Both the position numbers and the translations under genes were made by a program. DNA of 64,000 bases from Breviolum minutum Mf 1.05b.01 (taxonomy: Eukaryota; Sar; Dinophyceae; Suessiales; Symbiodiniaceae): positions 1 through 64,000 of the forward strand of contig DF239416.1 in assembly GCA_000507305.1 (NCBI GenBank). Direction: 5' to 3'. Shown one piece after another: positions 10,839 to 21,743 of this stretch. The notes below the pieces were generated by a model that was not told where the DNA came from, did not search any database, and worked only from the letters and a program-made list of their open reading frames with translations. Position 1 is the stretch's first letter, and each line of letters opens with the position of its first letter.

Positions 10839-12769
10839 CTGTTGAAGCACTTGAGGCAAGAATTATGAAAACCATTTGGGGCCAGCGACCCATGTGGAGA
10901 TCTTCACCTTTGCTTTTCAGTATCCTTGGTAACCCTTTGAATCTTCATCCACAATCTGCCATTGCTGGAGTTACTATTTGTAACATTGTGCAGAGGTGCC
11001 ATGCGGATCCAACCTTTTACCAATTTTGGCAAGCGCTTTTGCAGTGTCGTAAGGTGATTTCTCATGGACTTGTTGACATGTTCATTAAAGCAGTTGGTGT
11101 TCTTGGTTTGACCTTTGTCCCTCCATTACAGTTGTCTTGGCTTGAGTTTCCACCTACGTCTCTTTTGGACTTTACCCCTCGTGGTCTTAAAGCTCTACTT
11201 CGAAGGGCCGCTGCCCAAGCCCTGTTCACTGAGGCCCTTTCCTCTTCACGTAAAGACTTTGTTGCTGGGGACTCCGGTGTGTTGGATTTCGATCTTGCCC
11301 CCCCAGGTCCACGTAGGATAAAGCCATGGTACCAACGGCTAAATGCTGTTGATGAATCGATGGTGCTTGGGCCTATGGCGGGTGCACTTCCTACAGCTGA
11401 CAGGCTTTATCAAGCAGGTGGAACGAGCTCACCAAATTGCCGTTTTTGTGGGAAAGTCAAAGAGGACATTAACCACTTAGTTAAGTGTGAGGCTGTTTGG
11501 AACGACATTGGTAAACCGGCTAGAGTGTTTGAGGACCAGCCTTGCTTTGCAACGCATGGCATACTGGAGCTTCCGACAACACTACTACAAGCCATGCGAC
11601 AACAAAATCCTCTACCGGAGCTTCATAATACTGGGTGTATGGACTTTCAGAGTTTTTGGATTGACGGTTCCATCTACAATGGTGATCATAGTTTTTCGCG
11701 AACACTTGGTCTCTCAATTATCAATGAGGATGGTGAAGTCACCCTTCAATGGGGTACTCGTGACATGTGGGCGAACAGTTTCAAGGCTGAACTTCTTGCT
11801 TTGTGGATGGTGCTTCAAATTCATCCTGGCCCTTTGAGAGTTGGTACTGATTGTTGGTCTATGGTGCGTGTTTGGAAACGTCTTCAAATACAACCAGTCA
11901 ATGATGTTTTGGCTCATCAAGATCTTTGGCGTGACATTGTTCAGTGGGCTGGTACTGGGGCAAATTCTAGACTTTGCCTTGTCTGGATTCGATCTCATCA
12001 AGCTGATTCTAACCTGAATTGTGCCACGTGGGATCAACTACAGAATCACCGGGCGGATGTGGCTGCCAAACAAGCGGCAGATAAATTTCTCCCACTCAAC
12101 CCTCAAATTGTTGCTTCTTGGAGAACCCATGTCCACCTCCATCGAGTTTGGCTTGTGAAACTTTCTAAGAGGCTTCACATTCTCAATGATTCTACTAAAG
12201 GTGGATCAAGTGACGACATTGCACCTGCTAGTGTTGATAGTGAACAACTTGTGCGTCAGAGATTTGTCAAATGGGACTGGAATGAACCGAAGGTTTCTTT
12301 TGGCTGGTCTATGAACAAGGCTTTTGTTCCTATGCCCAAGCATTGGAACTTTGGTGAAGAAGGTTGGAAATTGGGACTTCGATTCTTTCAAACCTTAAAG
12401 TGGCGTGAGGGATCAACTGGGATCTCTGTTTATGAGCTGGGCATGCTACTATGGATGCGTGAGCGTGCACATCCCCCTGCTACGCAAAAGGTTGTGATGG
12501 AACTTTTCTCCTTTTCCCTAACTTCATACGATCCTTTTTCCGATCTGCGAAACAGTGTGGTCTTAAACTGTGGCCTGAAAACTGTGAATGGTTGGCGAGA
12601 CGGTGTCTCTATCTATCGATGCAATACCCTTATGGCTGCATTATGGGTGGAAGGCCTTTTTTCGAAAAGACTGAAATGGTTGCCCTCGGAAATTTCATCA
12701 CTACGCTCCCTCAATATGGCAGCAGCGCTGCCTCGTGGAAAGTTTCAGTTTCCAATTTACCCTACGTGA
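10826..12769 (+). CDS. RT connection, zinc-binding motif and RNase H domain (LINE ORF2 remnant)
   Basis: This is the longest frame in the window, 647 codons. It starts with the post-RT helix region (VEALEARIMKTIWGQRPM). A zinc-binding motif, CRFCGKVKEDINHLVKC (CX2CX8HX3C), lies around residues 205-225. An RNase H fold follows, with the acidic set D (WIDGSIYN, about 280), E (KAELLALW, about 322), D (GTDCW, about 341) and D (NHRADVAAKQA, about 411). All four catalytic positions appear present. The C-terminal 200 residues are not recognised. The missing RT palm and the upstream frame break argue against autonomous activity, though RNase H itself looks intact. Confidence 0.65.
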   Translation: MARMTVEALEARIMKTIWGQRPMWRSSPLLFSILGNPLNLHPQSAIAGVTICNIVQRCHADPTFYQFWQALLQCRKVISHGLVDMFIKAVGVLGLTFVPPLQLSWLEFPPTSLLDFTPRGLKALLRRAAAQALFTEALSSSRKDFVAGDSGVLDFDLAPPGPRRIKPWYQRLNAVDESMVLGPMAGALPTADRLYQAGGTSSPNCRFCGKVKEDINHLVKCEAVWNDIGKPARVFEDQPCFATHGILELPTTLLQAMRQQNPLPELHNTGCMDFQSFWIDGSIYNGDHSFSRTLGLSIINEDGEVTLQWGTRDMWANSFKAELLALWMVLQIHPGPLRVGTDCWSMVRVWKRLQIQPVNDVLAHQDLWRDIVQWAGTGANSRLCLVWIRSHQADSNLNCATWDQLQNHRADVAAKQAADKFLPLNPQIVASWRTHVHLHRVWLVKLSKRLHILNDSTKGGSSDDIAPASVDSEQLVRQRFVKWDWNEPKVSFGWSMNKAFVPMPKHWNFGEEGWKLGLRFFQTLKWREGSTGISVYELGMLLWMRERAHPPATQKVVMELFSFSLTSYDPFSDLRNSVVLNCGLKTVNGWRDGVSIYRCNTLMAALWVEGLFSKRLKWLPSEISSLRSLNMAAALPRGKFQFPIYPT

Positions 12770-14108
12770 TCAAAAGGACACTTAGGATCGCCCAGAACCG
12801 CAGTATGGTGAATAATAATCTGTTCACTTTTATGAAGGGCCCCCGAACTAAACCATCACAAACTCCACTGTTAGTGGGCCGGGGATACCACCAATGTATA
12901 ATACATAGGTCACATAGATGTTCATTTGACCTATTCCTACTCCATGAGCCCGGAGCCATGGACGTTGTTATTTCGCGATCTTAAATGGCCCGTTTTTGAG
13001 CCTTAAAATCCACAGGTCTTTGGATGATGAATTTCTTAGCCACCAATAAGGCCTTGATAAGGAAGTGCGAACCAATGAATCAGAAATTCATTTTATAGAA
13101 GTCGAGTGAATTCAATTGATTTTATGTAATATATTAATATGATACAGCCACCAAAATCATCCAAAAACATTGGCGAGCTGAAATACACCACCAAAGTTTT
13201 ACATGGAAGTTGCAAACCGGGGTGCAAACCGGGGCTACTTGGAAAAGGAAATGCTAGTGAGATGTATTGCACAGTTCCATGTTTAGCTAGCATGCAAAAC
13301 TCGGCAAATAGAATGACTTTACAGTTCAGATGCATGACCTACACCAGGTCTAATTTGGATAAAGATGTTGGATTTCTAGGTGACGGTTTCACTTAGTTTG
13401 TGTCAATTTGTGTGAAACAACATGGTGATTTTTTACCACCCGGAACCTGGTGAGGATGTGGACCCAACTTGACCAAAAAATATGTTTCAAATGGGTGGGG
13501 AAAAAAATCCACCAACATCCACCAAGTTGGGTTTTTTGGTTTTCTGAAACAGGATGCCAGTCAGTGACCACCAGGAAATTACATAGTTTAAAACATCGGG
13601 GATCCCGGTAGCAAAACCTTCATGGCTGCCACGAGCCTGGCATCCTGGGAGGGGGCCTGCTTCCCAACGTATAGGATTCGTTGCTTTTAAGGGCTCAATG
13701 TTTGCATGAGTACCAAGGTACCTCCTACTACCGTGAAAGCCGAGGAGCCCCGAGACAAAAAATGGTTCGCTCTTCAACCGGGAAAAATGTTGTGACTTCC
13801 GGAAGACATACTCATCCCGGATATCCTCCTTCCATGAGTATGTTTACCCGGTCACTGTTGGTTTATTGACCATCCCTTCATCAGATCATGGGAATCTAAG
13901 GTCCCCCAATGCCACCCCCCCCAAGAAATAAGGCCTTTTTTTCGGGACTTTGAAGCACCATTGTCCCACGAAGGCCTTCTTGGGGCTAGAGTTCTCACGA
14001 GTTTTCACCTCTCCTTGGATTCCAAACCGCTAGAAAATCACATGCAAAAACCTCGAAATTGAAACTTTTTGGAGGATTTCCCTAATGATGTGCCATGTGA
14101 GGTCCTGA

Positions 14109-14265
14109 AAAAAGTGCCAATATTTTTTTTTCGGGTATATATATATGGGGATGAAATCCTAGCCATTTATGTGGGAATTCACATAAACCATGAAATAAGG
14201 ATCCCTTTGAAGCAACCAGGATTCAATGGAAAGTAATCAGTTTTTTTTTATTTTTCGTGGCTCAT
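14109..14265. repeat. Decayed hairpin element, family FB-E
   Basis: The right end TTTTTCGTGGCTCA and the inner boxes GGATCCCT and CAACCAGGATTCAATGG are recognisable. The left end has diverged. Confidence 0.55.
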
Positions 14266-14339
14266 GTATTTGTGTTGGAAGGTTTGAATTTCTATTTGAT
14301 TTGGGAACTTCACCAAGTTGGGAGTCGTCGGGGAATGGG

Positions 14340-14453
14340 TACTTGGATGTCCCATGAATTTAGTTATTGGTTAGTAAGTGGGTGATAACCCAAATATACC
14401 CCATTTACAAGTAGGTTATAACCCATTTACTAACCTCCTGGGACATCCAAGTA
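14340..14453. repeat. Hairpin element, family FB-B
   Basis: It begins TACTTGGATGTCCCATG and ends CTGGGACATCCAAGTA. The inner arms GGGTGATAACCC and GGTTATAACCC flank an ATACCCCATTTACAAGTAGG centre. Near-perfect foldback with TA at both ends. Confidence 0.8.
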
Positions 14454-15706
14454 AAACTCCAGCTGTGAGGAGACGGATTCCAACTCCAGTCTGGAGGCTT
14501 TTGGGGTTGAAGTTGAGTGCTAAAACGGGGAGAGCATGATCAAGACCACCAAACCCGTGAAACCGACATTTCCGGGGACTGGCAGGAGAGGGTGAGGTTT
14601 TTTTTTTGAACCGGTGGCATCCGAAACACCAACAAAGTTTTGAATGCTAGGCATATCTTCCTTACTTGCCTGAAATAGTTTTTTGTTTTGGCCATTCTTT
14701 GTGACCTTTTTCTGCGACCAGTGCCAAGTGACCTCCAACTGATCTTTATAAGTCACGAATTGAATCACCATTGTCTATGAAGTTTGCAACTGAGATGTTG
14801 CCACCTTGAGAAATCAGGGGTGAAACGTCCTGAAACGTTGAGAGTATAAACGGAGTCATCTTTTCATGATGAAACCCTTGAAATTTGGATGCTTCTCATG
14901 GGAGTCTCTGTATGTATAGATTTATATATATATATATATTTCTATATTGATGCAAAGAGTTTGACCTCTGTTCTGCCTTTCCCCTGTTCCACGCCATTTG
15001 ATACATTGTACCTAGGTTGTCAAGAGATCTCAATGGTTGTGATATGTTGTCATAATGCTATCATGTTTTCATGAGCAAAAAACGAATGCACCACTGGGCA
15101 TAAATCTACCTACCACAGTTACCACAGTAGCTAAAACCTTGAAACATACCAGAAGTGCATACAGTAACCCCTCTTGTTCCCTCCTTGAACTCAGTCATAT
15201 CTGGAAGGCTGGATGGTTTCTCACAAGGATTGTTCCATTAAAGATAGATGCCGTTAAAAAACTATTTCTCAGATTGTTGATCAGGGATAGATACCGGTTT
15301 TAATGGGGATACCTCCCTGAAAGTTGCGAGAGACGATCTTAAGGCAATAGGTGATAATCGTTTGTTCTGCGGGGGGCTTGTTTGGGTTTGGCAAAGATGA
15401 GATCCATTTTTTGCGACATCGACAAATATTCACAAACAAAATGTAACAATTTTCAAGAAAATCTACACTGCATCCATTCATAGTTACTTTAAAGTATACA
15501 ACTTAACCAGCACAAATAGTTACTTTCTATTAAAGATCACTTGTAAAAATGCTAGGTGTTTACTAATATGTTACTACCACATTTCAAATTTACCGAAACT
15601 CTATTTTTCCTTCACCATCTTCTCATCCATTCCGTTCCGGATGTGTCGGTGTCGTATAGGTCACCCGTGGTGGATCCTGTGGATCGGAGGAGCTGCCGGG
15701 AAAAAT

Positions 15707-16020
15707 TTGGGCAATGAAAAACATGGGCTACCCTGGTTGTTCAGGGTTTTTTTGGGGGGGGATGAAATCCTACCCAGTTTTATAGGGATTCTATAGGGAT
15801 TATAGAGGTTATATATAGAGGTTTAGGGCTTACCAAATGGCCTATAAATGGTTTGTAAATAGGGGTTACTAAGTGTACGTATACTTACTGGGATGATCCT
15901 CCAAGTAGAGGATGAAATACAACTCATTTATGTGGGGATTATCACAAACCATTATAAGGAATTATAAGGATCCCTATTAAACAACCAGGATTCAAGGGAA
16001 AGGTATCCCCGGGTTCGTCT
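15707..16020. repeat. FB-E hairpin element interrupted by an FB-F fragment
   Basis: The left FB-E box (CCTGGTTGTTCAGGG) and right box (CCCTATTAAACAACCAGG) are about 250 bases apart. Between them, at about 15844-15910, sits the right half of an FB-F element ending GGGATGATCCTCCAAGTAG. Confidence 0.6.
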
Positions 16021-16635
16021 GGATGTTGTAGGAAGTGGTCGGGGGCCCCACACCCTGTCATAAATGGCTATTTCCTACAAAAAAGAATGTTATGATATTG
16101 TTATGCACATCAAAAATCACACATTAAGAAGGTAATGTTAGCTAATTGTGTTTTGTATAGGTAATGTTTGGATTCCTAAATCTCTTCCCAGTAGATCCCG
16201 ACCTAAACTAAACCTTGAAAGATGTCACTGTTACTGGGTGGGGGGGTAGATCTAATAGTAATGTTGTATGAGTTTGGTCAAGTTCCATATATTGATGGTC
16301 ATTTTAGTATCGTGCACCATGGCAGAACCGTCTGCTTTTGATCCAGATTTGTTGTAGAGAATTGGGATAAACCGTCCCTTCACCAGTGTTCAGATGTTTT
16401 TTGTTGCCTCGTTCTTGACATTCAGAGAAACTCCAGCACTGAACATGTCAAGATGTGGACCATACAAAAGCAGATTTGCAAAGGAATATCTGAAAATATC
16501 ACAATTTGACATCGGAATTCTTGCTGGGAGGACTCAGGAGACCAGGCAGATCGCTTGTCAGAGGTGCGGGTGGGGTGAGAAAACAATGTGAAGCCTGCTC
16601 CACCTTCCCCTCTTCGTCATCATGAGCCACTGTAC

Positions 16636-16683
16636 CAGATCATCATGATCATCATCGTTTTCATCATCATCGTCATCATCGTT

Positions 16684-16717
<34 letters not shown>

Positions 16718-16798
16718 GTATCATGAGTATCATCATCGTCATCATCATCATCAGTATCATGAGTATCATCATCATCAGTATCATGAGTATCATCATCG

Positions 16799-16865
<67 letters not shown>

Positions 16866-16925
16866 ATTTTTCTTCTTTTCTTCTTCTTCTTCTCCTTCTT
16901 CATCATCATCATCAGTATCAGGAGT
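16636..16925. repeat. CAT/ATC trinucleotide microsatellite
   Basis: Long runs of ATC triplets carry repeated TCATCGTC and AGTATCATGAGT variants, ending in a TTC-rich tract. Methionine- and isoleucine-only open frames here are artefacts. Confidence 0.9.
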
Positions 16926-16977
16926 ATCACCAGTATCATCAGTGACAGTATCATTGACAGATTATTGACCTCATCAG

Positions 16978-16996
16978 CAGCAATAACTGCAGCAAG

Positions 16997-17058
<62 letters not shown>

Positions 17059-17250
17059 ATCAAGCACAAACACAAACACAGACAGATGAAGAAGGATAAC
17101 AAAAACAGGAAGACGGACAACAACAAGAACAATTTGAATAACAACAAGAACAAGAACAACAAGCACAACAAGAACAACAAGAACAACAAGAACAAGAACA
17201 ACAAGCACAACAAGAACAACAAGAACAAGAACGACAACAACATTACCATC
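16978..17250. repeat. CAA/AAC trinucleotide microsatellite
   Basis: A pure ACA run of about 70 bases passes into AACAAGAACAACAAGCACAA-type variants. It lies within 60 bases of the CAT microsatellite, giving a roughly 600-base low-complexity block. Confidence 0.9.
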
Positions 17251-17368
17251 ATCATTATCATCATGGGGAGCAGCATCAGCAGCAGGAATACATCAGCATC
17301 AACATCATTTATATGTTCATCACTGTTTGGTATTTTTGCTCGAAAAGCACTGGTTTTTTGTAGAGCAC

Positions 17369-17490
17369 CTGCCCTCCCTGAAACCAACAGCAAAAGCACC
17401 TGAAAATTGATGGTTGGAAGTTGGAAGACTTCTGAAAGCTTTTTTTTTTCGAAAGGCTCAACCTGGCGAGCTGTTGGTTTCAGGGGCAGT
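17369..17490. repeat. Hairpin element, family FB-G variant
   Basis: The left arm CCCTCCCTGAAACCAACAG pairs with the right arm CTGTTGGTTTCAGGGGC. The inner box GATGGTTGGAAG is shared with other FB-G copies. Confidence 0.65.
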
Positions 17491-17622
17491 GTAATTCTGA
17501 AACGTACCCCTCACCCTGGAAGTCGATCACCTTTTTTTTGAAGATGGTGGTTCCTTTTGGATGACAAACCCTAAACCCGAGAAAGATGGTGAAACTTGTA
17601 AACCAAGCCTTGTAACAAAACT

Positions 17623-17718
17623 AGGTGGTGGTTTCAAAGATTTTTTATTTTCACCCCTACCTGGGGAAATGATCCATTTTGACTAATATTTTTCAGATGG
17701 GTTGAAACCACCAACTAG
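17623..17718. repeat. Hairpin element, family FB-A
   Basis: A clean 96-bp copy, CTAGGTGGTGGTTTCAAA to TTGAAACCACCAACTAG, with TTTTCACCCCTACC and TTTGACTAATATTTTTCAG inside. It is the best reference copy of the family. Confidence 0.85.
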
Positions 17719-17880
17719 AAAATATGGTAGACTTAGAGACCAAGGACTTCCAGGGCTTTTTTGAGTTCAGTTTTTTTGTCACTATTCTTAGCCCTAGACA
17801 TCACTCGTCATATTGTCAGATAATGATGAAGGGGTGTCCAATCACCTCCGAAACGAATAGTATTCAGGTTTCATGATCCC

Positions 17881-18028
17881 TACTTGGATGTCCCCAGGAA
17901 GTTAGGATCAATGGTTAGGATAAGGGAGTTATAACCCCAATACAAATATATACCCAATTTCTAAATAGGTTATCACCCATTGATCCGTTCACCATTGATC
18001 CTAACTTTCAACGGGACGTCCTTCCGTA
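17881..18028. repeat. Hairpin element, family FB-B
   Basis: It begins TACTTGGATGTCCCCAGG and has AAGTTAGGATCAATGGTTAGG in the left arm (first bases quoted only). The right end is decayed (CGGGACGTCCTTCCGTA). Confidence 0.7.
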
Positions 18029-18145
18029 GGGTAGATTATGCTGATGACATTCCGCCAGGAGCTGCATGGTTCCCTCCAAGTTCATCCAGAGGTGCCCGAT
18101 GAGGGTCCGAAAATAACGACAGGATTCCATGATGTCTCCGTACCC

Positions 18146-18241
18146 ATATGCTCCATGGGACTGGTATATTTACCTACATTGACATGAATAGTTGTTTTTA
18201 TGGTAAATGTAGGTGAATTTACCATGCATGGATGCTATGGG
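18146..18241. repeat. Hairpin element, family FB-C
   Basis: Arms CTGGTATATTTACCTACATT and AAATGTAGGTGAATTTACCA, with CCATGGGA and GCATGGATGCTATGG at the ends. Confidence 0.7.
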
Positions 18242-18255
18242 ATACTTTTTTGGAA

Positions 18256-18374
18256 TACTACCGTTTGATGGAAGAAATCCAGCGATCACCACCTGGAATG
18301 TATAAACCTTGCAAATCATGGGATAAAACTACCAAGCTCAACTGGTTAGCCGGATTTCAGCCATCAACAGTACC
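18256..18374. repeat. Hairpin element, family FB-D
   Basis: Arms TACCGTTTGATGGAAGAAAT and CGGATTTCAGCCATCAACAG with TA at each end. It directly follows an FB-C copy. Confidence 0.7.
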
Positions 18375-19387
18375 CCCCCGAGTTAACCAACGAATGAAAG
18401 GCTGGAAATTCCACCATGAATGAACATGTATTTCCTATTTCAAATGTGGATTTTCCAGCCAGTCATGTTAGTGAACTCAGGGTTCCAGCCAAACAATGGG
18501 GGGTTGTTTGTGTCGATGTTTCTCCTTTTCCAACCAAATTGTTTCTGGTTCCATGTTAGTTTCGGGGGTGCAAGTTGATATGGCTTGAATCTGGCCGCCC
18601 TGAGAATAATCTCAGCATGACCAAGAGGATGGTAGCATTCATTGTTTCATGTGTCTAAAAAAAAATGGGTCTGAAATATCACGAGTTTCCTGATTTTTTT
18701 TGGGAGGATTATGGGGGTCCCCTGCTTTGAGACATATCCCATTCAATGTTTTGATGCATCCATAACGGAGCTTATATCTGAGCAACAAGGATTGGAAGTC
18801 ACTTCAATGCCCAGGAAATACGGCTTTCGATTTTTATGTTTGGAGGAAGTAGATCAGGGTATGCCAGGAAAAGATGAATTAGTTCATGACCTTCCCCAGT
18901 GCCTGAGAATAGGGTTGATTGCAGGAACCCGCTGGTTTCCTCGGATCTTTATTTCTGATTACTGATTCAGTGTTTTTTTTCTCCTTTTTCATGACAGCGT
19001 TCAAATTTCATACAACCCCTCAAAATGATGATGTTAGAGAGGTTTGCTCTGATTCGCAAGTCATGCAATGAACGAGTTAAGCTGGTTTGAAGCATTGTAG
19101 AAATTTTGATATTTAAGCTATCTCAACTGGTTCGGCGCCTCTTCCTTAAAAAGGCCCCCATTTATTTATTTTTTTTGAGTTCTCTTTTTTTTACAAATCT
19201 TTGAAGGAAAACATTGTTGGAGCAAAAGTGTGTTTTATTTCGAAGGGTCGGTTGGTTTGTTGGATGCCCACCCTCAGAGTAACAGTGGAAAATGAAGGTT
19301 TAGTTCTGGATCCCCGATCCTAAAAGTTAGATGTAATGTCATTTTGTTGATGGCTGTTACTGGGACGGGGGAGCATCCAAATGTACA

Positions 19388-19483
19388 TACCCTCCTGGGA
19401 ACTTACATATCCCCTACCAGCCTGCACTTTTTGAAGATCATGTTCCTTTTTCTCAGGTGGGATATGTTAGTTGCGTGAGGGTA
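19388..19483. repeat. Hairpin element, family FB-I
   Basis: Arms TACCCTCCTGGGAACTTACA and GATATGTTAGTTGCGTGAGG end in GGTA. The core is TTTTTGAAGATCATGTTCC. Confidence 0.75.
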
Positions 19484-19767
19484 TATTTACACCCCTGCAA
19501 ACTAACATGACTGGCTGGAAAATCCCCATGTTCAATAGGAAATACATTTGCATTCATGATGGATTTTCCGCTGGGTTTCAGAGAACCATCCTTTTTCTCA
19601 AAAAATACTTTGCCAAATCTGCAACTTGGAGGCTCCTACAGAGACAGAGCCTGTAACAGAAGATTTGGATCAGGTTTGGATTCTCAGGTTACGCTTTTTC
19701 GTTGCTACATACCTGGTGATGGTGGTGATGTCATTGTTGATGGTTTAGAAATCCCACAAGCACCACT

Positions 19768-19921
19768 TGAGCAATGAAAAAAACCTTGGTTGTTTAGGAT
19801 ATATATATATATAGGGATTATAGAAACTGTTTATGTGGGGATTAAAAGAAGCCATTATATAGAGAATCCCTATTAAACAACCAGTATAATGGAAAGTAAA
19901 ATGTTTTTGTTTCGTGGCTCA
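19768..19921. repeat. Hairpin element, family FB-E
   Basis: Ends TGAGCAATGAAAAAAAC and TTTCGTGGCTCA, with inner boxes TTGGTTGTTTAGG and CTATTAAACAACCAG. Confidence 0.75.
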
Positions 19922-20076
19922 GTTGATATGGAGGTTCTCCAAGAACTTCCAATGTTTCAATGTTAGTGCATGAATTCTGAACCTTCAAGGGTATCGATTT
20001 CATGTACGTGGATATCAAGTATCATTTCATCATTATCAATAACAGTGTAATACACAATCTAAAAACATGTGGGTGA

Positions 20077-20183
20077 TACACCCTGGAAGATCAACATAGA
20101 ACCTACAAATCATCCATTTAGAAAGGAAAATGATCTTCCAAACCTTCATTATTATGTTCCATGTTAATCTTCCGGGGTGATAC
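20077..20183. repeat. Hairpin element, family FB-H
   Basis: Arms TACACCCTGGAAGATCAACA and CATGTTAATCTTCCGGGGTG. The core AAAGGAAAATGATCTTCCAA is shared in form with FB-G and FB-I. Confidence 0.75.
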
Positions 20184-20517
20184 TCAGCTTGTTTTCAAAA
20201 GTAAATGACGAGCAGTTCGCATCGTTTCCACCAGTTTGGGGTTGAGCACTACCCCAAGCTGGAAACCCCGGACCCAAATGGACATGAGGGTCTATTTTGC
20301 TTTTTTGCACTCAGCGGTTTATATACGTAGAAAAAGTGCATCAGAGATCTTAATTATTTAAGGTAATTTGTGCGGATGAATGATTTCTATTAATGCTCAG
20401 TCCATCAACCTCGTGGTACCATTTCCTCCTTGTGAGAAATCAGGGGTTGTTGGGTGTATTTTCTTGATGCCTACGGGAAAACCCCGGTGGGTTTCATAAA
20501 TCCATGCTTGTTCGCAG

Positions 20518-20556
20518 GTTGATGACGAGGCTGAGGCGGCTTTTGACCAACTCCGC
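20518..20556 (+). CDS. Candidate exon, coiled-coil gene
   Basis: After TTCGCAG|G thirteen codons read VDDEAEAAFDQLR, ending CGC|GTGGTT. Phase 0 on both sides matches its neighbours. GC content is raised. The frame could also run about 20 bases further through a G-rich run. Confidence 0.45.
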
Positions 20557-20807
20557 GTGGTTGTGGGGGGGGGTGAGGGGCAATACAGTGATGTCCCAAA
20601 GATTTTATCAAATTAAGTTCATGATTCAAGTGGCCTTGTTGCTTGTTTGAATGGGGTAAAGGTAGATATGTAAAGTCTGAAAAATGTTTTAAACTTACCA
20701 GGTGGATGTTGTTTTTTTAATACGTAAAAAGGGGAGCCGGGCATTCGGCAAGGCCAAGGAAGGTTTGGTGCGGGAGGTTTGGTGGAAAGCCCCGGTACCT
20801 TGGTCAA

Positions 20808-20920
20808 GACCATTATACTACCCAGTTTTATAGGGATTATTAGATTATAATACACCAATATAAGGATCCCTATTAAAAAACCAGTATGATGGAAAGTAGG
20901 AGGATTTTTTTCGTAGCTCA
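20808..20920. repeat. Hairpin element, family FB-E, right part
   Basis: TACTACCCAGTTTTATAGGG, AAGGATCCCTATTAAAAAAC and TTTCGTAGCTCA are present. The left terminal box is missing. Confidence 0.65.
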
Positions 20921-21418
20921 ATTGTTTGTTTCCCAACAGCTGTGGTCTTCAAAAAATATGGCCTTTTTATTTTGTCCACAGGAAACCTGGAGTTTGGAGG
21001 ATGATCTTTTTTGTCAAGGGAAAATCTTAGAAATTGTTAGACTTATCATCCAAAGGCATTCAAAAACCACATGTTTTCAGAACTGTTTGATGAACTATAC
21101 TATGATTTCTCACAGCTTTATGTACACATGTATATATTCATATATACGAATACATCAAATAGCGTGTTTTACTTACAAATTACTGTACATACACATTTAT
21201 TTGCATCCCTACAATACATACTCACATGCAACCACCAAGTGTATATATATACTTTTAGACAAACATGTGCATATATTTTTCATATGCATATATCATATAT
21301 ATATACATATTATATATATATCATCATACAACCACATGTTAAGAGTATAGACCGACTTACAGAAGTGAATGTACCAATAAAAACACTTCCTTCCTTTTTC
21401 AAAAACGGCTGCGATCAG

Positions 21419-21622
21419 GTACCCTCCTTCTCTTCTCGTTTCGTGGATGCCGCGACCTCTCCACGCCACGAGCCGGAACCGCCGGAAGCGTTGGAGCTGC
21501 CTGAACCGCCGCCTTCCCCGCCAACGTCCAGCCGTAGCGAAGCGGTAAGGGAAGCCATGAAGATGATGCGAGTGCTGCGGGAATTCGCACAAGAACATCC
21601 AGAACCAGAAGTGCATGAAATT
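21419..21622 (+). CDS. Candidate exon, coiled-coil gene, proline/glutamate-rich then helical
   Basis: Sixty-eight codons run from GATCAG|G to ATT|GTGCCT, phase 0 to phase 0. The first half is acidic and proline-rich (PRHEPEPPEALELPEPPPSP). The second is helical (REAMKMMRVLREFAQEH, then PEPEVHEI). It is the longest exon seen and the most strongly coding by composition. An FB-A hairpin begins about 15 bases after the donor. Confidence 0.6.
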
Positions 21623-21637
21623 GTGCCTTGGTTTTTG

Positions 21638-21743
21638 ATGAATGATGGTTTCATTCATATTTGTTATTTTCAAGCAGAAACCTCGCAAAAAATGATCCAA
21701 TTTTGACGAATATTTTTTGAAAGGGATTGAAACCACCAACTAT
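21638..21743. repeat. Decayed hairpin element, family FB-A
   Basis: ATGATGGTTTCATTCATATT and GGGATTGAAACCACCAACTA mark the ends. The left terminus is altered. It lies just inside the intron after the exon ending at 21622. Confidence 0.6.

Larger units (their letters stand above)
10339..12850 (+). mobile_element. 5'-truncated LINE-type retroelement copy behind a spliced-leader relict
   Basis: The copy runs from the spliced-leader relict through the C-terminal part of a reverse transcriptase and an RNase H domain. The RT palm with its YxDD box is missing. At least two frame changes occur (near 10530 and near 10826), so it is not intact. No poly(A) tail or target duplication was identified and the 3' limit is a guess. 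It lies in a roughly 10-12 kb intron of the long plus-strand gene. Confidence 0.6.
12850..16620. other. Long intron stretch with scattered hairpin repeats
   Basis: Only hairpin elements are supported: FB-B at 14340-14453, a decayed FB-E at about 14109-14265, and FB-E at 15707-16020 carrying an FB-F fragment. GC-richer pieces near 13630-13860 contain an inverted pair (GGAAGACATACTC... and ...GAGTATGTTT) rather than a clear exon. I see no gene. Confidence 0.45.
18375..20517. other. Intron stretch with hairpin repeats
   Basis: Besides the listed FB-I, FB-E and FB-H copies there are two partial hairpins with GGCTGGAAA and GGATTTTCC boxes (about 18395-18495 and 19499-19580). No exon is supported. 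Confidence 0.45.

Noticed and set aside
16588..17403. Open frames of 81-141 codons over the microsatellites
   Set aside because: They consist of Met, Ile, Leu, Cys or Asn runs produced by trinucleotide repeats.
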